From DASSFZ01 sp035693785 (lineage in GTDB: Bacteria > Chloroflexota > Anaerolineae > Fen-1058): DNA of 23,583 nucleotides. This document shows, piece by piece, positions 14,049 to 22,131 of this stretch. The position numbers and the translations under genes were made by a program. The notes under the pieces are model-generated. The model did no database searches and had not been told where the DNA came from. It was given only the letters and a program-made list of their open reading frames with translations. The number at the start of each line of letters is the position of its first letter. The first letter of the stretch is position 1. The stretch covers positions 1-23,583 of the forward strand of contig DASSFZ010000318.1 of NCBI GenBank assembly GCA_035693785.1. The letters run 5' to 3'.

Positions 14049-16118
14049 ATGCAGCCGGTCTCTAAGCCCCAATCGAATCCGCGCGTCGCCGTGTTATACG
14101 GCATGGTTGCGCTGCTGATGGCGATGTTCGTGGCGCGCCTGTGGCAGATGCAGGTGATCGAGGCCGGCCGCTATGAGACGCTCGCCGACAGCAACCGCTT
14201 CCGGACGATCGCAATCGACGCGCCGCGCGGCATCATTTACGATCGCGTGGGCGCCCTGCTGGCTCGCAACATGCCAGCGTACGATGTGACGATCGTGCCA
14301 GCGCAACTGCCCGACGGGGAAGAGAACGAGATGGCCGTGTATCGGCGACTGAGCGAGTTGCTCGGCATGCCGATCAGCAGCCGGACGGCGTCGCTGCCGT
14401 TGCGGGCCGCCGGCGGGCGCGGCATCAAGGACATCGTCGACGAGGCGCGGGGTATCGCGCCGTACCGTCCGGTGACCGTTCGCAGCAACGTGCCGCGTGA
14501 CGTGGCGCTTCAGATCGCGGAGGAAAACCTGAGGCTGCCCGGCGTGAAGACCGTGATCGTCTCCTCTCGCGAATATCCCGCCGGCTTGCTCGCCTCGCAC
14601 GTCGTGGGCTACACGAGCCGTATCTCGATCGATCTGGTCGATCGACTCGAAGAGAGCATGATCGAAATGCTGTCGGACGTGAGCCAGGATTCGGTGACGG
14701 CGTTTTATCGGAACGTGCAAGCTGCCAAGAACTACAACCCGGATACCGATCGCGTCGGGCTGACGGGCGTCGAGGCGACGCACGAAGATTGGCTGAGCGG
14801 CACAAAGGGCGAGCGCAGTATCGAGGAGGATGTCGCAGGGCGCGAGATTCGCACGGTCGGGACGCCTATCGACCCGGCGCCGGGACACAACCTCTATCTT
14901 ACGATCGACCGCGAGCTGCAACTGGTCGCGCTGGAAGCGCTGCAGCAGCAGATCGACCAGATCAATACCTACGCGGGTACACTGCGCACCAAGCGCGGTG
15001 CCGTTGTCGCGATGGATCCACGGAACGGCCAGGTGCTGGCGCTCGTCAGCCTTCCGGCCTACGACAATAACCTTTTCGCGCGCGGCATCACCTTCGAGGA
15101 GTACGAGGCGCTCCTGAACGAGCCATTCTTGCCGATATTCAACCACGCCATCGGCGACCAGGTGCAGCCCGGCTCAGTGTTTAAGATCATCCCGGCGGCG
15201 TCGGCGCTGCAGGAGGAGATTATCACACGGCGCTGGACGTGGTACGACTCCGGCTCGATCGTGGTTCCCAACAAGTACTTCCCGAACGATCCGCGCCAGG
15301 CCCAGACGTTCTACGGCTGGTATCGGCAGGGCTTTGGCAATACGAATATTGTGGACGCACTGGCCAACTCTGTGAACACGTTCTTCTACGTGACCGTCGG
15401 CGGGTTGGACGTGCCGGGTTATTCCAAGGTCAAGGGCTTCGAAGATCTCAATTCTTTCTTAGATTACGTGCGCGCGTTCGGTTTGGGCCGACTAACCGGT
15501 ATCGATCTGCCCGGCGAAGCGCCGGGCCACGTTCCAGATAGTCAGTGGAAGCGCCTGACGTACGGCGAGAACTGGTCGCTGGGCGACACGTACAACTTGT
15601 CGATCGGTGAAGGCTTCCTAACCGCGACGCCGATCCAGATGCTCAATGCGACAGCAGCCGTAGCGAACGGCGGCACGCTGTACAAACCGGAAGTGGTGCT
15701 GCGTATCACCGACGCCGACGGTAACGAGGTGGAATCCTTCCGGCCGCACATCCTCCACACGCTTCCGATCAGCCCGGATAACCTGGCGATCGTGCGTGAA
15801 GGTATGCAGGCTGCCGTTCAGTGGGGTACGGCGCAGAACGCGCAGGTCGCCGGTCTGAATGTCGCCGGTAAGACCGGCACGGCCGAGTTCTGCGACGATC
15901 TGGCGCAACGGCTAGGCTTCTGCGCGGCGGGCTTGCCTAAGCCCACACACGCGTGGTTTACCGCTTATGCGCCGGCTGACGATCCACAGATCGCGCTCGT
16001 CGTGTATATCTACAACGGCGGCGAGGGATCGCAAGTGGCGGCGCCGGTGGCGCAGAAGATTCTCCAGTTCTGGCACGATCGCCAGGCGTCGGGCGGCAGC
16101 GCGACCAATGACCCATGA
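14049..16118 (+). CDS. mrdA: Penicillin-binding protein 2 (elongasome transpeptidase)
   Basis: A 689-residue class B PBP that cross-links peptidoglycan during elongation. One N-terminal membrane helix (VAVLYGMVALLMAMFVARLW) is followed by the dimerisation/pedestal domain (RGIIYDRVGALLARNMPAYDV, in part). The transpeptidase domain has SVFK (catalytic S376, K379), SVN (441-443) and KTG (608-610). Its place after mreBCD identifies it as PBP2 rather than the division enzyme FtsI. The usual partner rodA does not follow. Instead the stop codon overlaps the ATG of a DUF2723 protein. Confidence 0.95.
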   Translation: MQPVSKPQSNPRVAVLYGMVALLMAMFVARLWQMQVIEAGRYETLADSNRFRTIAIDAPRGIIYDRVGALLARNMPAYDVTIVPAQLPDGEENEMAVYRRLSELLGMPISSRTASLPLRAAGGRGIKDIVDEARGIAPYRPVTVRSNVPRDVALQIAEENLRLPGVKTVIVSSREYPAGLLASHVVGYTSRISIDLVDRLEESMIEMLSDVSQDSVTAFYRNVQAAKNYNPDTDRVGLTGVEATHEDWLSGTKGERSIEEDVAGREIRTVGTPIDPAPGHNLYLTIDRELQLVALEALQQQIDQINTYAGTLRTKRGAVVAMDPRNGQVLALVSLPAYDNNLFARGITFEEYEALLNEPFLPIFNHAIGDQVQPGSVFKIIPAASALQEEIITRRWTWYDSGSIVVPNKYFPNDPRQAQTFYGWYRQGFGNTNIVDALANSVNTFFYVTVGGLDVPGYSKVKGFEDLNSFLDYVRAFGLGRLTGIDLPGEAPGHVPDSQWKRLTYGENWSLGDTYNLSIGEGFLTATPIQMLNATAAVANGGTLYKPEVVLRITDADGNEVESFRPHILHTLPISPDNLAIVREGMQAAVQWGTAQNAQVAGLNVAGKTGTAEFCDDLAQRLGFCAAGLPKPTHAWFTAYAPADDPQIALVVYIYNGGEGSQVAAPVAQKILQFWHDRQASGGSATNDP

Positions 16119-19100
16119 CGCGGGCCTGCCCTGAGCGAAGGCGAAGGGACGAGGCGACTCTCGTCGAAAACGCCCGAGCGCGTCGCTCGTCGGTGATCCC
16201 CGGCCTGGCGGTCGCGGCAGCGGCCGGCGCGCTGCTTGGGCTGTTCCTGGCCCGATTCTGGTACGAGCTTGACCCCATTGGTTTCTCCGCGCTCGGCGAG
16301 TGGCCCGGGACGATCGGGCTTGCGCTTGCTGCCTCGGCCTTCCTCACCGCCCAGTGGTGGTTTCTGTTACGGCATCTGCTAGGGCCGAATGAGGCCCTTC
16401 CCGTCCATCTGCCGTTCGCGCTGCTCCTGGTATACGTGTTCTGGCCTGAGGTCGATTCGCGCCTGGCCGCGATTCTGCTCCTCGCTTCGGTGGGATTAGC
16501 GCTGGCCCTGGTTGTGACAGGCCTGCTCACCACTCCTTCGCCGTACCCCGCGCCCTTTCGCCTCCGCCCGCTGGCGATTCACCGGCTTGCGCCTCTCGTC
16601 TTGATGCTGGTCGTCTTCGCGATGTACGCGCTTACGCTCGGCACGCACGTCGGCGAAGCAGACACCTTCGAGTTTCAGGTCGTCGCGCCGGCGCTCGGCA
16701 TTGCGCATCCCACCGGATACCCGTTGTACGTGATTCTGGGCAAGCTCTTCAGCCTGCTGCCATTCGGGTCGATGGCATTCCGTGTCAACCTGACATCGGC
16801 GGTGATGGCGACTCTTGCGGCGGTCGTCGTGTACGCCGTAACTGCGAGGCTGGGCGGGCGGCGCCTGGTTGCGTTCACAGCCGCGCTGGCCTTCGCTTCG
16901 ACGGTCGTGATGTGGAGCCAATCGATCGTCGCCGAGGTGTATGCGCTCAACGCGCTGATTGCAGGAGTGCTGCTGGCCTTGCTGATCGACCTACTGTCGG
17001 ATCGGACCTCGGCAGACGCTCATTACATCGTCGGCCCGCTATTTCTGCTGATGGGTCTTGGCATTTCCCACCATCTCACGACGATTCTCCTGCTGCCGGC
17101 TGCGGGGCTGGCGATATGGATAGCGCGCCCGCGGCTGCCCGTCCGGGTGAGTCTGCTGGCGCTCGCGCTTCTGCTGCTCGGGTTGTCTGTGTGGCTGTAT
17201 ATCCCGCTGCGCTGGCCGGCGCTGCACAGCGGCGTACCGATGACGTTCGAGCAGTTCGTCGACTACATCACCGGCGCGCAGTTCGGCGGCGCGCTTGCCC
17301 TTGACGCGTGGCGCGATCCGACGCGCTGGTCGATCGTGGGCCGCCAGTTGCTGGAGGCGTACGGACCCGTCGGGATGGCGCTGGCGGCCGCAGGCATCGC
17401 CGGCCTGATCGCCGGAGAGCGGCGGCTCGCGCTCATCACAGGCGTCGTCTTTGCGGCGTATGTCTTCTACGGGGTCGTGTACATGGTGCCGGATGTGTCC
17501 GTGTTTCTCATTCCGGCGTATTTGATCCTGGCCGTTTGGATCGGAGTCGGGGTCGCCACGCTCGTCAGGCTCATCGCCAGCGCGGCGCACTACGCGTCGC
17601 TCGAGAAGCTGTCTTATCCGGCCGCGCTGTCGCTTTTTGTCCTGATGCCGGTTTTTCTGCTGGCAAGCAACCTTCCCCGGGTCAGCCAACGCGGCGCGGG
17701 TGCGCCTGCCGAGGAATGGGGGCGTTATGTCCTCGGCCTGCCGATCCCCGGCGGCGCGGCGATCCTCGCCGACAGCGAGAAAATTGCGCCGCTCTATTAC
17801 CTGCAAGCGAACGAGAATGTGCGGCCCGATCTAGACATCCTGGTGCTCGGCACGGAACAAGAGTATCGCCGGCAGCTTGATGTGCGGCTGGCGCAGGGAC
17901 AGCCCGTGTACCTGGCGCGCTTCCTACCGGACCTCCCGTACCGCATGCGCTCGCTCGGGCCGCTCGCAGAGGTGTCGAATATTGTTGAGGCGCACCCGCC
18001 GGATGAGGCGCAGCCCGATGGCACAACGTTCGGCGACTCCATCGAGCTGGCTGCCCATGCGATCGACGGCGGCGCGGAGCCAGCTTCCGGAGACCCTTCG
18101 ACTACGCTCAGGGCAGGCCCTTCGGCTTCCCCTTCCCCTTCCTCTTCCTCTTCGCGGCGCTCAGAGTCAGGGTCAGGGTCAGGGTCAGGGCTTCGGCCCA
18201 GAGCCTGCCCTGAGTGCAGCGAAGGGGCAAGCGTGGCGCGTGTGACGCTGTACTGGCGCGCGCTGACCGACGCGCGGCCCAACTATCACGTTCGCCTGCG
18301 GCTGGTCGACGACGACGGGCGCGTGTGGTGGGAAGATTCGGGCGCGCATCCTGTGAACGGCTACTATCCGACCGGCGCGTGGCAACAGGGCGAGGTCGTC
18401 GCGGATTACCACGAGGTTGAGCTTGACCCGGATGTCCCGCCGGGCGAGTATGCCCTGCAGGCCGGCTTGTTCCCGCCCTTCGACGACGAAGGCTTGACGG
18501 CCGGCGGCGATGCCTGGCACACGGTCGCATCCCTGATCATCCCGCCGCGCTCTGCGCCGCCGCTCGAGCAAACGTTGCGCCAGGTCTTCGGCGGCCGGAT
18601 CGCCATATTGGGCGTCACGCCGATCGGCATCGTTCCGAAGTCGAGCGACGGGCAGGCGCGGCTGAACTGGTCGCGCATTGCGGAGGTGGGAGATGGGGGG
18701 ATCAGGGTATCGTTGTCGCTCGTCGATGCGGCAGGGCATGTCGTCTGGTCGAATGTGTTCGAGCCTTACGATGGCGCGTTTCCCGTCGCCGAGTGGCCTT
18801 CGGGAAATCTTCAGACTGTGCTCGGCTTTCACACCCCGGATCAGGAAGGCGCTTATTCGCTGCGGCTCGCCTTCCTCGACGAGACAGGCGCGCCGCTCCC
18901 GGCCAGGTGCGGCTGGCTTGAGCCGGCGACGAGCGGCTGCCCGATCGGGAGCGTACAGGTCGAGGGCGAAGCCATTAGCGATGCGATCAACTTCGACTAT
19001 CAGGTGCTGCTGACGGAGTGGCTGGTCGACCGCGCCGAGATGCGGCCAGGCGAGACGATCGACGTCCAGCTCACCTGGCGCGGGTTGAAGGAGTGGGAGG

Positions 19101-19384
19101 ATGATTACACGGTCACAGTGCAACTGATTGGCCCGGATGGGCGATTGCACGGCCAGGTCGATGCGTGGCCCGTGCAGGGCACGCTGCCCACGTCGACCTG
19201 GAAGGCCGGGCAAACCATCGCCGATCCATACGTTGTGACTTTGCGGCCCGATGCGCCGAGCGGCCGTTATCGCGTCGAGGTCGGCTGGTACCTGCTGAAG
19301 ACGCTGCGGCGTTTGCCTATACTCGATGCCAATGGCCGGCCAACCGACGACAGGTTTGTCGTCGGCGAGTTCGTCGTCCCATAA
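16115..19384 (+). CDS. DUF2723 polytopic membrane protein with repeated C-terminal domains
   Basis: A 1089-residue protein. About a dozen hydrophobic segments lie between residues 27 and 520. The DUF2723 hallmark GEADTFEFQVVAPALGIAH followed by PTGYPLYVILGKL lies at about 182-215. The family has a GT-C glycosyltransferase-like architecture (lipid-linked sugar donor, outside-facing), so a role in envelope or protein glycosylation is possible but unproven. The soluble C-terminus contains homologous beta-rich modules at about 706-810 and 984-1089 (shared WRxL, DGR, PVxG, PTxxW, PDxPxGxY), with a weaker one at 850-930. Residues about 660-705 are a repeat-derived insertion of STTLRAGP, Ser/Pro, SGSGSG and ACPECSEG. 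ATG 16115 overlaps the mrdA stop (ATGA). The first residues RACPERRRRD are also repeat-derived, so the true start could be later. Confidence 0.82.
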   Translation: MTRACPERRRRDEATLVENARARRSSVIPGLAVAAAAGALLGLFLARFWYELDPIGFSALGEWPGTIGLALAASAFLTAQWWFLLRHLLGPNEALPVHLPFALLLVYVFWPEVDSRLAAILLLASVGLALALVVTGLLTTPSPYPAPFRLRPLAIHRLAPLVLMLVVFAMYALTLGTHVGEADTFEFQVVAPALGIAHPTGYPLYVILGKLFSLLPFGSMAFRVNLTSAVMATLAAVVVYAVTARLGGRRLVAFTAALAFASTVVMWSQSIVAEVYALNALIAGVLLALLIDLLSDRTSADAHYIVGPLFLLMGLGISHHLTTILLLPAAGLAIWIARPRLPVRVSLLALALLLLGLSVWLYIPLRWPALHSGVPMTFEQFVDYITGAQFGGALALDAWRDPTRWSIVGRQLLEAYGPVGMALAAAGIAGLIAGERRLALITGVVFAAYVFYGVVYMVPDVSVFLIPAYLILAVWIGVGVATLVRLIASAAHYASLEKLSYPAALSLFVLMPVFLLASNLPRVSQRGAGAPAEEWGRYVLGLPIPGGAAILADSEKIAPLYYLQANENVRPDLDILVLGTEQEYRRQLDVRLAQGQPVYLARFLPDLPYRMRSLGPLAEVSNIVEAHPPDEAQPDGTTFGDSIELAAHAIDGGAEPASGDPSTTLRAGPSASPSPSSSSSRRSESGSGSGSGLRPRACPECSEGASVARVTLYWRALTDARPNYHVRLRLVDDDGRVWWEDSGAHPVNGYYPTGAWQQGEVVADYHEVELDPDVPPGEYALQAGLFPPFDDEGLTAGGDAWHTVASLIIPPRSAPPLEQTLRQVFGGRIAILGVTPIGIVPKSSDGQARLNWSRIAEVGDGGIRVSLSLVDAAGHVVWSNVFEPYDGAFPVAEWPSGNLQTVLGFHTPDQEGAYSLRLAFLDETGAPLPARCGWLEPATSGCPIGSVQVEGEAISDAINFDYQVLLTEWLVDRAEMRPGETIDVQLTWRGLKEWEDDYTVTVQLIGPDGRLHGQVDAWPVQGTLPTSTWKAGQTIADPYVVTLRPDAPSGRYRVEVGWYLLKTLRRLPILDANGRPTDDRFVVGEFVVP
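16124..16151 (+). repeat. Palindromic coding repeat, copy C
   Basis: Core at 16129-16148. The 28 bases are identical to 4385-4412 but read in another frame, giving ACPERRRRD at the N-terminus of the DUF2723 protein. Confidence 0.9.
18094..18118 (-). repeat. Palindromic coding repeat, copy D (inverted)
   Basis: Core CCCTTCGACTACGCTCAGGG at 18094-18113 is the reverse orientation of the element with one central change. It is read as DPSTTLRAGP in the DUF2723 protein and marks the left border of the inserted stretch. Confidence 0.9.
18126..18190 (+). repeat. Pyrimidine tract and TCAGGG hexamer array inside a gene
   Basis: A CTTCC/CTTCCT-type tract (18126-18153) encodes Pro/Ser. Four perfect TCAGGG units (18167-18190) encode part of SGSGSGSG. 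It lies between palindromic copies D and E, in frame. Confidence 0.85.
18204..18229 (+). repeat. Palindromic coding repeat, copy E (variant)
   Basis: CCTGCCC (18204-18210) with a GGGCA arm (18225-18229 region) around TGAGTGCAGCGAAG. This is a 19-bp variant of the core at 18208-18226. It is read as ACPECSEGAS and forms the right border of the inserted stretch. Confidence 0.85.
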
Positions 19385-19399
19385 GTGCCGTGTAGATGG

Positions 19400-19405
19400 T
19401 ATAAT
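19400..19405 (+). promoter_or_regulatory. Possible extended -10 box
   Basis: TGG-TATAAT (19397-19405) lies just after the DUF2723 stop and directly before the long hairpin. There is no clear -35. A second TATAAT at 19479-19484 is better placed to drive the GNAT gene (start about 30 bases downstream). Confidence 0.4.
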
Positions 19406-19420
19406 TCTGCGCGTGACTGC

Positions 19421-19459
19421 TTCAGGAACCCGTTTTCGGAATGAAAACGGGTTCCTGAA
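19421..19459. repeat. 17-bp perfect inverted repeat with 5-nt loop
   Basis: Arm TTCAGGAACCCGTTTTC (19421-19437), loop GGAAT and exact complement at 19443-19459. No T-run follows, so it is not a standard intrinsic terminator. It stands between two TATAAT boxes in the gap between the DUF2723 and GNAT genes. It could be a dispersed palindrome, a processing or stability hairpin, or a bidirectional transcription block. Confidence 0.95.
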
Positions 19460-19478
19460 CGAAATGACATTGTTCGCT

Positions 19479-19484
19479 TATAAT
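19479..19484 (+). promoter_or_regulatory. -10 box upstream of the GNAT gene
   Basis: TATAAT centred 38 bases before ATG 19520. The expected start would be near 19491, giving a leader of about 29 bases. No good -35 is seen because the long hairpin occupies that region. Confidence 0.4.
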
Positions 19485-19519
19485 GCTCTCGATCTTCGTC
19501 CACACCGCATAGCAACGGC

Positions 19520-20545
19520 ATGAAAGTCAGGATTCATACCACCGCCGCCGCGTTCGACGTTTTGGCTCCCGAGTGGAATACGCTACTGCACGGCAGCGCG
19601 GCCGACACGCCGTTCCTGACGCACGAGTGGCAGACTGCCTATTGGCGGGCGCTGGGTGAAGAGGCGTTGAAAATCATCGAAGTGCGGGATGCCGGCGGCG
19701 CGCTGGCTGGCCTGGCCCCTCTCTTCCTGGCGGAGGCCGAGAGCAAGCGATCTGTGCGCCTGGTTGGCGGCGTCGATCCTTCGGATTACCTCGACTTCAT
19801 CCTGGCGTTTGAGCGTGAGGCAGAACTCGGTTCAGCCATTCTCGATGCACTCGCGGCGGAGGAGGATTGGGACCGCATTGACTTGTACAACGTGCCGGAA
19901 GCCTCGCCGACGCGGGCGTGGCTGGCGCAGGCGGCTGCAACCCGAGGCTGGACGTACACGGACGAGCGCCAGGTGCCCAGCCCTATTCTCTGGTTGCCCG
20001 ATTCGTTCGACGAGTATGTGGCCCGGCTAGACAAGCGCGATCGGCACGAGCTGCGCCGCAAACTGCGGCGCGCCGACGCGATGGAGGGCCTGCGCTGGTA
20101 CGTCGTCGACGGCGAGTACGCCAGCGAGCTGGAGCCGGAGGTCGACGCGTTCCTCGACCTGATGGCGCGCAGCCACCCCGACAAGGCCGGCTTCATGACG
20201 CCGAAGATGCGCGGTTTCTTCTACGAGGCCGTGCGCGCGGCGCATCGCGGCCGGTGGCTGCAGTTGGCTTTCCTCGAAGTGGAGGGCCGTAAAGCGGCGA
20301 CTTACCTGAGCTTCGACTACGGCGACCGCCTGATGATCTATAACTCTGGCTACGATCCAGACACGTCGGGCGGCTTCAGCCCGGGCATCATCCTGATTGC
20401 GCGGCTCATCGCGCAAGCTATCCAGGGAGGCAAGCGCGCCGTCGATTTCATGCGTGGCGACGAGGAGTACAAATACCGTCTCGGCGCGAAAGACACCTGG
20501 GTTCATCACCTGAGCGTGGAAAGAAGGATGAGGGATGAAGGATGA
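19520..20545 (+). CDS. GNAT-fold acyltransferase, FemAB/CelD-like
   Basis: A 341-residue protein of the double-GNAT Acetyltransf_6 type. It opens with a CelD-like region (PEWNTLLHGSAADTPFLTHEW, in part). It ends with GGKRAVDFMRGDEEYKYRLGA, the FDFxRGdexYKxrwG hallmark. Relatives include the FemAB peptidyl/aminoacyl transferases and CelD/BcsL proteins of polysaccharide export clusters, so an acyl transfer onto an envelope component is plausible. The acceptor is unknown. The last residues RRMRDEG come from GGATGA-type simple repeats that continue past the stop, so the natural C-terminus has been replaced or extended. Confidence 0.82.
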   Translation: MKVRIHTTAAAFDVLAPEWNTLLHGSAADTPFLTHEWQTAYWRALGEEALKIIEVRDAGGALAGLAPLFLAEAESKRSVRLVGGVDPSDYLDFILAFEREAELGSAILDALAAEEDWDRIDLYNVPEASPTRAWLAQAAATRGWTYTDERQVPSPILWLPDSFDEYVARLDKRDRHELRRKLRRADAMEGLRWYVVDGEYASELEPEVDAFLDLMARSHPDKAGFMTPKMRGFFYEAVRAAHRGRWLQLAFLEVEGRKAATYLSFDYGDRLMIYNSGYDPDTSGGFSPGIILIARLIAQAIQGGKRAVDFMRGDEEYKYRLGAKDTWVHHLSVERRMRDEG

Positions 20546-20657
20546 AATTCAGAATGGTGAATTTAGAATGATGAATGCGGAATGGGGAAACCAGGATTGG
20601 CGATACGCGACAGGCGATAGGCGATACGCGATAAGCGATACGCAGCAGACGATACGC
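20525..20657 (+). repeat. Two fused low-complexity tracts (GGATGA and GCGATACG units)
   Basis: GGATGAGG/GGATGAAGGATGA units start inside the GNAT gene and pass into AATGGTGAATTTAGAATGATGAATG-like units. From about 20598 the motif becomes GGCGATACGCGA / GCGATAAGCGATACGC. The second motif recurs at 22744-22786. Both GCGATA tracts end just before a ribosome site. Confidence 0.85.
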
Positions 20658-20669
20658 AAAGGATTGTCT

Positions 20670-21944
20670 ATGGCGATCCATCGTGTAGCGATGTTGAGCG
20701 TGCACACCTGCCCGCTGGCGACGCTGGGGGGCAAGGAGACCGGCGGCATGAACGTGTACGTGCGCGATCTGGCCCGCGAGTTCTCGCGGCGCGGGATCAT
20801 GGTCGACGTGTTCACCCGGTCACAGAACCCGCACCTGCCGCACGTCATGCACAAGCTGGGCGCGCGGGGGCGCGTCGTCCACGTGCCGGCCGGGCCGGAA
20901 GAGCCGTGTGACAAGGACAAAGTGTTCGACTACCTGCCCCAGTTCACCGCGGGCGTGCTGGATTTCGCGCGCACGGAGGGCATCGAATACGACGTGATAC
21001 ACAGCCACTACTGGCTGTCCGGTTGGGTCGCGCGGGAGCTGCGCGCTGCCTGGGGCAAACCCATCGTCCACATGTTTCACACGCTGGGGCTGATGAAAAA
21101 CCGGGTCGCAGGCAGCGCGTCGGAAATGGAGACCGGCCGCCGCATCGACGTGGAGACGGAGATCGTCGGCTTTGCCGATCGGTTGATTGCGGCCACGCCA
21201 GCCGAGAAATGCCAGTTGGAATGGCTGTACAACACCGATCCGGACTGCATCGCCGTGATCCCGCCCGGCGTCGATACGAACCATTTTTTCCCGATACCGC
21301 AGTTGGCGGCACGCGACCACATTGGCGCGCCCCCCGACGACTGGATTATCTTGTTCGTCGGCCGGATCGAGCGGCTGAAAGGGATCGACACGCTGATACA
21401 GGCGATCGCGCTCCTGGCGCACGAATGCCCTCCCTGGGTGCAGCACATGTGCGTAGCGATTGTGGGCGGCGATCCGACGACGAACGGAAACGCCGAAATG
21501 GAGCGCCTGAAGGCGATGTGCGGGGAGCTTGGCCTGAGCGACCTGGTCGCTTTCCTGGGCGCACGTGATCAGGATCAACTGCGATACTACTACAACGCCG
21601 CCAGTTTCGTCGTGATGCCCTCGCGCTACGAATCTTTCGGGATGGTAGCGCTGGAGGCGATGGCGTGTGGGCGGCCAGTGATCGCGTCGGAGGTCGGCGG
21701 GCTGGCGCATCTCGTGCGCCACGGTGAGACGGGTTTTCACGTGCCGGAAGACGATCCGGTGGCTTTGGCATCGACCATCGCCCGCCTGCTGCAGGATGAG
21801 GCGTTGCGCGAGCGCCTCGGCCGCCAGGCCGCCGCGTACGCCCACAAGTACGCCTGGCCGCACGTGGCGGATCGGCTGCTCGCCGTGTTCGAGCCCGAGC
21901 GGAGTATGCCGTGGCCTGCGTTCGTGCCGGTCAAATGTGCCTGA
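20670..21944 (+). CDS. GT4-family glycosyltransferase (MshA/sucrose-phosphate synthase-like)
   Basis: A 424-residue GT-B enzyme. The N-terminal donor/acceptor loop GGKETGGMNVYVRDLAREF is typical of MshA and sucrose-phosphate synthase-like retaining transferases. IHSHYWLSGWVA, then PPGVDTNHFFP and LFVGRIERLKGIDTLIQA are GT4 landmarks. The donor-phosphate EX7E motif is E321-SFGMVAL-E329. The acceptor is not defined: mycothiol-type, sucrose and surface-glycan products are all possible. ATG 20670 is chosen because AAAGGA lies seven bases upstream. A longer in-frame start at 20535 would translate only simple repeat. Confidence 0.9.
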   Translation: MAIHRVAMLSVHTCPLATLGGKETGGMNVYVRDLAREFSRRGIMVDVFTRSQNPHLPHVMHKLGARGRVVHVPAGPEEPCDKDKVFDYLPQFTAGVLDFARTEGIEYDVIHSHYWLSGWVARELRAAWGKPIVHMFHTLGLMKNRVAGSASEMETGRRIDVETEIVGFADRLIAATPAEKCQLEWLYNTDPDCIAVIPPGVDTNHFFPIPQLAARDHIGAPPDDWIILFVGRIERLKGIDTLIQAIALLAHECPPWVQHMCVAIVGGDPTTNGNAEMERLKAMCGELGLSDLVAFLGARDQDQLRYYYNAASFVVMPSRYESFGMVALEAMACGRPVIASEVGGLAHLVRHGETGFHVPEDDPVALASTIARLLQDEALRERLGRQAAAYAHKYAWPHVADRLLAVFEPERSMPWPAFVPVKCA

Positions 21945-22131
21945 TTGCACAAGTCAAGTCGATTCTTGAGGACCGGCGCCTGCTGACCACGAGTCACTTT
22001 TCTCAGTGTCTCAGCGTTCAGTGATGACTGTCACGGCAGGGATCGGCCATTCGTCACTGTAGCGCGCCTTCCTGTCACGGTAAGCTTAAGTCGTGTAACT
22101 CTGCCGTGCAGAGCCAATCGAGGAGGCAGCC

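Noticed and set aside
18167..18190. TCAGGG hexamers as a telomere-like or CRISPR-like array
   Set aside because: Only four units without spacers, inside a reading frame. It is a simple tandem repeat.
20535..20669. N-terminal extension of the GT4 glycosyltransferase from ATG 20535
   Set aside because: The extra 45 codons are simple-repeat DNA. A proper ribosome site precedes ATG 20670, where family similarity starts.
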